From the NCBI GenBank assembly GCA_038380435.1, contig JAWZYU010000024.1:53282613-53346612 (forward strand): a stretch of DNA of 64,000 bases, given 5' to 3'. The notes below the pieces were generated by a model. It saw nothing but the letters and a program-made list of their open reading frames with translations. It had not been told where the DNA came from and did no database searches. The stretch is from Ryuthela nishihirai. Taxonomy: Eukaryota > Arthropoda > Arachnida > Araneae > Heptathelidae. Both the position numbers and the translations under genes were made by a program. Of this stretch, positions 58,264 through 64,000 are shown in pieces; the first letter of the stretch is position 1, and each line of letters starts with the position of its first letter.

Positions 58264-59194
58264 AACACAACGTAACCTGCAAGTTACAGCGAATAGCTAT
58301 GTGATAGTAAAGGTATTTTTTGCCGACTACGAAACTTGACCAGTCTTTTAGTTGAACTGCGTGGCTTGATTCCATCAAAGTGTTATAAGGGTTGACACAA
58401 CTTCGCTAAGAAAGTTGAAAGATTTGAAATCCCAAGAATAGATTCATAATGGAAGATAGCGAGCAATGACGGTGAACTGGAACAGTTTAAAAATACCCAA
58501 AACGCGACCCATTTCTAGAAGTTATTTTACACAGACACGTGGAATACATTAAATTCCCTTGTCACCGTAGAGGGCCAAGTTTCTCCATAAAGCACTCGAG
58601 ACGAGAAGTGATGACAAATGCAACGTCATGTGTACGTCACGAGAAACATTCTGGCCAGATATAATGGATGTGCGAGAAAAAGCTTAGCCATGCTCGGGTT
58701 TCTTTCCAAGAATGTGTTTTAGCTCGCAACGTTAAAGGTTAGACATTGCAGTAGCTCGGTTCTTCAAATCGTTATCACCACACTCGAGTAAAGGCTTCTG
58801 GGAAAATGATAGGGGTGCTTGCTATCTCGGAATAGAGAAACAAAAACATTAAGTGGGAGAAGTGAAACCAAAAAATGATGTTGCTTAAAAGAAGAGATAA
58901 AAAGAATCTGATTTTGTTTGACATGCTGGTGATAATAGTTAATCTTTCAGGAACAGATTGCTGACGTTAAGGGCAATGTGACACATTACTTACGCTTTAT
59001 TTTTTTGCATTTTTGTCCTCTTATCTTCTGTAATCGGTTTTAACATTAATCCTACTTGGAAATATTTTTTCTGTTGATGCCACGTACTTTCGTTGTTGGA
59101 GATAATTGAACCCGAGCCATTTTGAATAAGTCAACAGTGGTTTTTTTTTTAGATAGATAGATAATTTGATTTCAGATAATGATTAAAAGTATAC
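58264..59194. other. Intergenic stretch, nothing recognised
   Basis: Mixed-composition sequence; no repeat family from this window, no clear ORF. Confidence 0.25.
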
Positions 59195-59206
59195 AAAACG
59201 CTTTTG

Positions 59207-59941
59207 GCCGTCCCATGGCCGAGTGGTTAGCACGCTTGGCTACTGATCTAAGGGACCTGGATTCGAGCCCCGGATAAGGCATGGATGTATGTGTCGTTTT
59301 CCTGCTGAGGTCCTGCCATCCTCACAGACCTTCTACTATGGCATATAAACTGACAGGCTCCTGTCAGACCTCTGTGGCAAGCAGCTGCTTGAGGGGGTAT
59401 TTATTTATTTATTTATTATCTGTCTCCCAACATCTGTTCGGGTATTTCATCATCAGGCCACTTTTGTGAGGTCCCCGTGACGTCATAGTAAGGCCACTTT
59501 TGTGAGGTCCCCGTGTGGATTGTGTGATTGGATCGTGTGAGCTCACAAAGACCTGGATCGTGTGGGCTCACTCACAGAAATATTGAGCGTGTGCAGTTAC
59601 CGTTCATAGCAAACTGGAGCGGTTGCGGTTAATGTTCACAGCACATTGGATCGTGTGAGCTCACAAAGACCTGGATCGTGTGGGCTCACTCACGGAAATA
59701 TTGAGCGTGTGCAGTTACCGTTCACAGCAAACTGGAGCGTGTGCAGTAACTGCACACGCTCCAGTTTGCTGTGAACGGTAACTGGAGCGTGTACAGTTGC
59801 TGTACACGCTGGACGTTTGTGTCGTTTTTCTGCTGAGGTCCTGCCATCCTCTCAGACCTACTCTGGCATATAAACTGACAGGTTCCTGTCAGACCTCTGT
59901 GGCAAGCAGCTGCTTGAGGGGGTATTTATTATTTATTTTTT
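59207..59941 (+). mobile_element. Composite SINE2 / MITE-array / SINE2 element with one TSD
   Basis: An exact 12-bp TSD AAAACGCTTTTG lies at 59195-59206 and 59942-59953. Inside: a full SINE2 (59207-59419), a linker with a 24-bp duplicate (AGGCCACTTTTGTGAGGTCC twice), an array of palindromic-MITE internal units without MITE ends (59523-59812), and a headless SINE2 (59813-59941). The units match those at 54848-55240. Confidence 0.8.
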
Positions 59942-60189
59942 AAAACGCTTTTGAGGTCTCACAAGAGTAGGCTCGTTCGTGAGATCTCCATACAGAAACA
60001 ATTTATATTGAAATCATCAGTCGTCACATTGGATATAAATTGAAAGCATCAATCGTCACATTGAATAAAATATACAAAAAACGAAAACAACTCAAAACCA
60101 AAAATTTCTAGTAATCTCAGATTTTCATTTCACTTTTAGAAATCGCGAGCAAGGACGGACTGTCACTTTTTGTCAAGGATGCAGCTATA

Positions 60190-60222
60190 AGTAGGGAGGG
60201 GGGGGGGGGGGGGGGGGCTACA
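60190..60222. repeat. Long guanine run
   Basis: GGGAGGGG followed by about 18 G. Such runs are prone to slippage and assembly error. Confidence 0.8.
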
Positions 60223-60382
60223 GAGCTGCGATAAAAAAAGAAGCACTTTTCGGAAAGGAAAATCGAAATGAAAGTTTCGATGAGTTGGCAAAATCGAGAC
60301 AACTTGGCAAAATTGAAACCAAAATTCGAAGTGTTTTTGAAATAAATTATTCATCATATTCGGAAAATTGAAAATTGAAATG

Positions 60383-60436
60383 TAGAAAACTTGCAGAAAA
60401 TCAAAACGAAAGTTTCGATTTTCTGCAAGTTTTCTA
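60383..60436. repeat. 20-bp inverted repeat hairpin
   Basis: TAGAAAACTTGCAGAAAATC at 60383-60402 and its complement at 60417-60436 with a 14-base loop. Confidence 0.75.
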
Positions 60437-60748
60437 TATTTCTCCTGTTAATCGTTGACATTTACCGCTTAAAATAGTTTTTTTTTTCTAATTCCGTGGA
60501 GTTTACGTAAAAATAATAATTATTATTAACTCTCATAGATTTCGTCAACTCGCTATATTTAAAAAAAAGTCCATATTTTTACATCTCCCTTGAATTTGAC
60601 AAGTCTCTTCCAATTTTGCCAACTCTCCTTATAATTTCCCAAAGACAATCCCAGTTTTGACAACTCACCTGGATTTTACCAAGTAGCTTCGAATTTTGCC
60701 AACTCCGATTTTCTTTGGGGGGGACGTCCCCCCATGGCTACGCCCATG

Positions 60749-60798
60749 CCTTCCATTAAGGCCATCCAGTGTGCTCTATAACGTGCACAGGCTATGGA
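60749..60798 (-). mobile_element. SINE1 fragment
   Basis: TTCCATTAAGGCCATCCAGTG and TAACGTGCACAGGCTATGG match only the middle of SINE1. Confidence 0.6.
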
Positions 60799-61023
60799 AC
60801 CCCTGAGTACGAGTTTATTAGACCCGGAATTAGAGAGGGGGGGGGGGCAAAATAAAATAAAGAGGGCGGGGGAAGCAGCGGCGTAACTAGGCAGTTTGCC
60901 GCCCGAGGCAAGTGACTCTTACTCTCTCACCGGTAGTAAAGTTTTGGCGCACTGGATTGCGGGGGAGAGACAGCAAAGGGGAAAACAGCAAACGGGAAAA
61001 AAATCGCAAACTCCCCAAAAGGG

Positions 61024-61413
61024 TTGGGTTGGGTTGTTTTACCTCTGAGCGGCACTTTTTTGCACACCATGGGCTAAATGGTCAGGTCACATGGACCCCG
61101 AAGGCTCAGAGAAGGTTGGGGGAGGGGACCCACTGGAACAGCTGTTGGGAGACAGATGGTAGCCTCCCGTCAAGGCCATCCAGCGTGTTATTTAACGTGC
61201 AAAGGGTATGGCTCTCCCGCACACGGGACCACGGTTTAACGTCCCATCCTATGGACGGCGGCCTTTCCAAACCCATCAGTGTCCCCTACTGACCGTGGGC
61301 AGAGCGGGGAATTTTGCGGAGATAAATCTCAACGCTGACCCAGCTGAGACTCGAACCTGGGAACTACAGATTACGAGCCTGGCGCGCTACCGACTGAGCC
61401 ACCCCCGCCCCCG
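61024..61413 (-). mobile_element. SINE1, full length
   Basis: TSD CCCCAAAAGGG at 61013-61023 and 61414-61424; its edge is blurred because the element itself begins and ends in G or C. Confidence 0.88.
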
Positions 61414-62012
61414 CCCCAAAAGGGGCAATAGGAAAAAGAAATCTGAAATTTTGCTTCTTCAAGGTCATTTTGATGCCCTCTGGATTGTGGCGCTCGGGGT
61501 GACCCGTGGGTGACCTCCCCATTTTAGATCCCTAAAATGAAAAGAAAAATCCCCCTCCCCGTTTCATTTTTTTTTTTTCAGATCCGAGCCTGGTTCTTGA
61601 GAAAATGTCTATTCATTAGAGAAAAGCATTTGGGGTAATATTCTCTCTTTATAAACAACATCATAAACAATAGGACAGACTATCCGTAAGAGATTTCGGA
61701 CAAAGAGTAGATGCCGTTTACATCCCAACGGTAGTCATGGTGACTCTGCTACCTGGACAGCACGTGACCAGCCTGCCCACAATCCAATGGTCGTGATCGC
61801 CATACTGACACACGCATTATACGAGTGTGGTGACCTTTCTCACTTCCCTCGACCTCCGATTCTCTACACGGGCCCCGGCGATTGCGACAACATATTGTCT
61901 CGGCGCCACGGCTCTGTCTCTCTCGCGTGACAGAGGCGCCACAGATGAGATTGCAGAGGAGTCGAAACTAGCAGTCTTTGGGGATCTCGGCAAAATTGAA
62001 ACTAGTAAGAGA

Positions 62013-62408
62013 TTGGATATTATTGTTTTACCTCTGAGCGGCACTTTTTTGCACACCATGGGCTAAATGGCCAGGCCACATGGACCCCGAAGGCTCAGAG
62101 AAGGTTGGGGGAGGGGACCCACTGGAACAGCTGTTGGGAGACAGATGGTAGCCTCCCGTCAAGGCCATCCAGAGTGTTCTTTAACGTGCACAGGGTATGG
62201 CTCTCCCGCACACGGGGCCACGGCTTAACGTCCCATCCGACGGACGGCGGCCTTTTCAATCCCATCGGTGTCCCCTACTGACCGTGGGCAGGGCGGGGAG
62301 TTTTGCGGAGATAAATCTCAACGCTGACCCAGCTGGGACTCGAACCTGGGAACTACAGATTACGAGCCTGGCGTGCTACCGACTGAGCCACCCCCACCCC
62401 CACCCCCC
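62013..62408 (-). mobile_element. SINE1, full length
   Basis: Exact 11-bp TSD CTAGTAAGAGA at 62002-62012 and 62409-62419. Confidence 0.91.
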
Positions 62409-62419
62409 CTAGTAAGAGA

Positions 62420-63990
62420 GTTAATAGTCTTAAGGTGGAACTATAAGCTTGAACCCTTTCTAGTTATGAGTATTGATATTCGGGGAAAAAAATCTGTTGT
62501 TAATAGTGATTGAAGAATTTTTATAAAAATTCTCATTTATCAGCATGAAGGAATTCTTCAAAATAAATAAAATAAATTAATAGGAACACTATATTTTTTT
62601 GGTGATGAAATCAAACAGTAGTTGGGGTTTTTTTTCACCTACCTAATTGTACATGGATATCCCCTATAAGACAATTTTTCGAAAGAAAAAAAAAACAACT
62701 CTATTTCGACCCATTTTTTGTTGTTGGGAAAATGAAGTTTTCGGTGTAAAAACAACGAATATTCAATTCTACTAACGGAAATAAAAAATGCAAATAGAAC
62801 TTTATCCAAAATTTATATTAATATAAAATGTTGCTTTTCATCTATATCCTTATGAGGATCTATATCCTTTCATCTATTTCCTTATCTATAGCCCTATGAG
62901 GGATTCGAACCCAGGTTCTTTTCAAACAAGGATAACTAACCATTCAAAACCGTTATAATTCAAAACCATTAATTTTTTTCAAAACCGTTTCATTCAAAAC
63001 CATTAATAGTCGTTCAAGAAGCGTATTTTTAAGTTTTTGAAGCCACGAACTCTTGGCCTCTTGCAACCTTACCATCGGTCAACCGGTCCTCCATCTCTCT
63101 CCGCACAAGTATTCTCCTGAGTGTGCAATTAAAGCCCTTTAAAAAAAGGGAAAAAAGAATTAAAGTGCTAAAAAATTGCATTCATAGAGCACACAGCTTA
63201 ATGAAAGTGAAGCGAGGTTCATTGTTCTTCACCATAACGAAGATAACGCGGACGGCTTAAATAACGACGCGAATAAAGATTCATTTAAAAAAAAAGTAGA
63301 ATAAAGAAGGTGAATAAAATGCAAGAGTAATTGCTGCAGCCTGAAACAAAATAGCCAATCAGACCCCAACTGAGTATCAAATATGGCCCAATCAATTGCA
63401 ATTGGCTAAAGGAAGCGAGTGAGTAATGGAACCATCCCTCATGATGAGAGCGACCCAGGGACTTAATAGAATTCTCGATAGGGATGCTCCATATATCGCC
63501 AAGCATTCCTGTCAAGTATGAAGGAGGAAATAAAGGAGCAAAGGTCATGGGAATGGTTTAACGATAGATGAAGCAATACGAGGATATCAAACGCAGAGAA
63601 AGCTTACGTTTGCTATTAAAAGTTTCCCTTTTCTGTCACAATAAAAATGCAAACAGGATTTTAATCTTGGAGTCGATTTCAAGGGCAACAGAAGAAATAC
63701 CTTTTACTGTTGAGGGAAGATTGTAATTGGACTTTTTTTCTTGTCTCTTGTTGGAATAATAAGGAACAAAATCATTCTTCATCTGCGAATAATATATTAA
63801 GGCCAACACTTTTTAATTATAATTAACAACTTTCCATTTCAACCAGAATATAAATTCTTTATTGAAGATTGTAAGTTGTTTTCACTATACTTTTGGGACT
63901 TTTAATAACTCTCACGATTCATAGCACTCATGCTTTATCTTAAATCCAACTATTGCCGTTGAAGAATCTATAAGAACCACTGGTCATGTA
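62420..63990. other. Intergenic stretch, nothing recognised
   Basis: AT-rich. GGGATTCGAACCCAGGTTCT at 62890 looks like the B-box end of an old tRNA-derived SINE. No gene seen. Confidence 0.3.
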
Positions 63991-64000
63991 GGGGCGGGGG
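63991..64000 (+). mobile_element. Start of another SINE1, cut by the window end
   Basis: GGGGCGGGGG is the exact start of SINE1. Only 10 bases are visible. Confidence 0.55.

Noticed and set aside
60190..60222. G-run as a telomere or quadruplex signal
   Set aside because: A single homopolymer run with no TTAGG-type repeats; more likely slippage or assembly error.

Overview
The window is eukaryotic, animal, and most likely arthropod. AT-rich introns separate short coding exons with GT-AG junctions, and tRNA-derived SINEs, an RTE-type LINE, Tc1/mariner and hAT elements are abundant. The spread-out intron layout and repeat types suggest a chelicerate such as a spider; that placement is inference, because no species-specific sequence could be compared.

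One host gene dominates. Sixteen plus-strand exons between 1375 and 45840 join in consistent phase into the C-terminal ~1,040 residues of a FREM2-type (FRAS1-related extracellular matrix) protein: Calx-beta domains, a conserved membrane-proximal region, one transmembrane helix and a short cytoplasmic tail ending in a PDZ-ligand-like TEV. The 5' part of the gene (signal peptide, CSPG repeats, earlier Calx-beta domains) lies upstream of the window. Exon 3 carries a one-base frameshift. The splice donor of exon 10 has been amplified into a 45-bp minisatellite holding 24 copies of the donor.

The introns are filled with young repeats. A tRNA-derived SINE of about 385 bp (called SINE1 here) has 23 young copies plus a piece at the window's right edge, nearly all with target-site duplications (TSDs), and about eight older copies. 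A second tRNA-derived SINE (SINE2) ends in an (ATTT)n tail and has about a dozen copies. A palindromic MITE family has six copies. A non-autonomous hAT element at 31785-37223 contains a nearly complete RTE retrotransposon and a SINE2 fragment. A SINE-split mariner pseudogene lies at 18890-20246.

Downstream of the gene (45841-64000) I recognise no further host gene with confidence. The region holds a duplicated segment overlapping the FREM2 3' UTR, a possible signal-peptide first exon at 48974, a diverged tandem repeat, a Tc1-like transposon (52536-53721), a perfect 28-bp hairpin, another hAT element split by a SINE, a composite SINE2/MITE-array element with its own TSD, and more SINE1 copies. 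I saw no bacterial genes, CRISPR arrays or functional rRNA.
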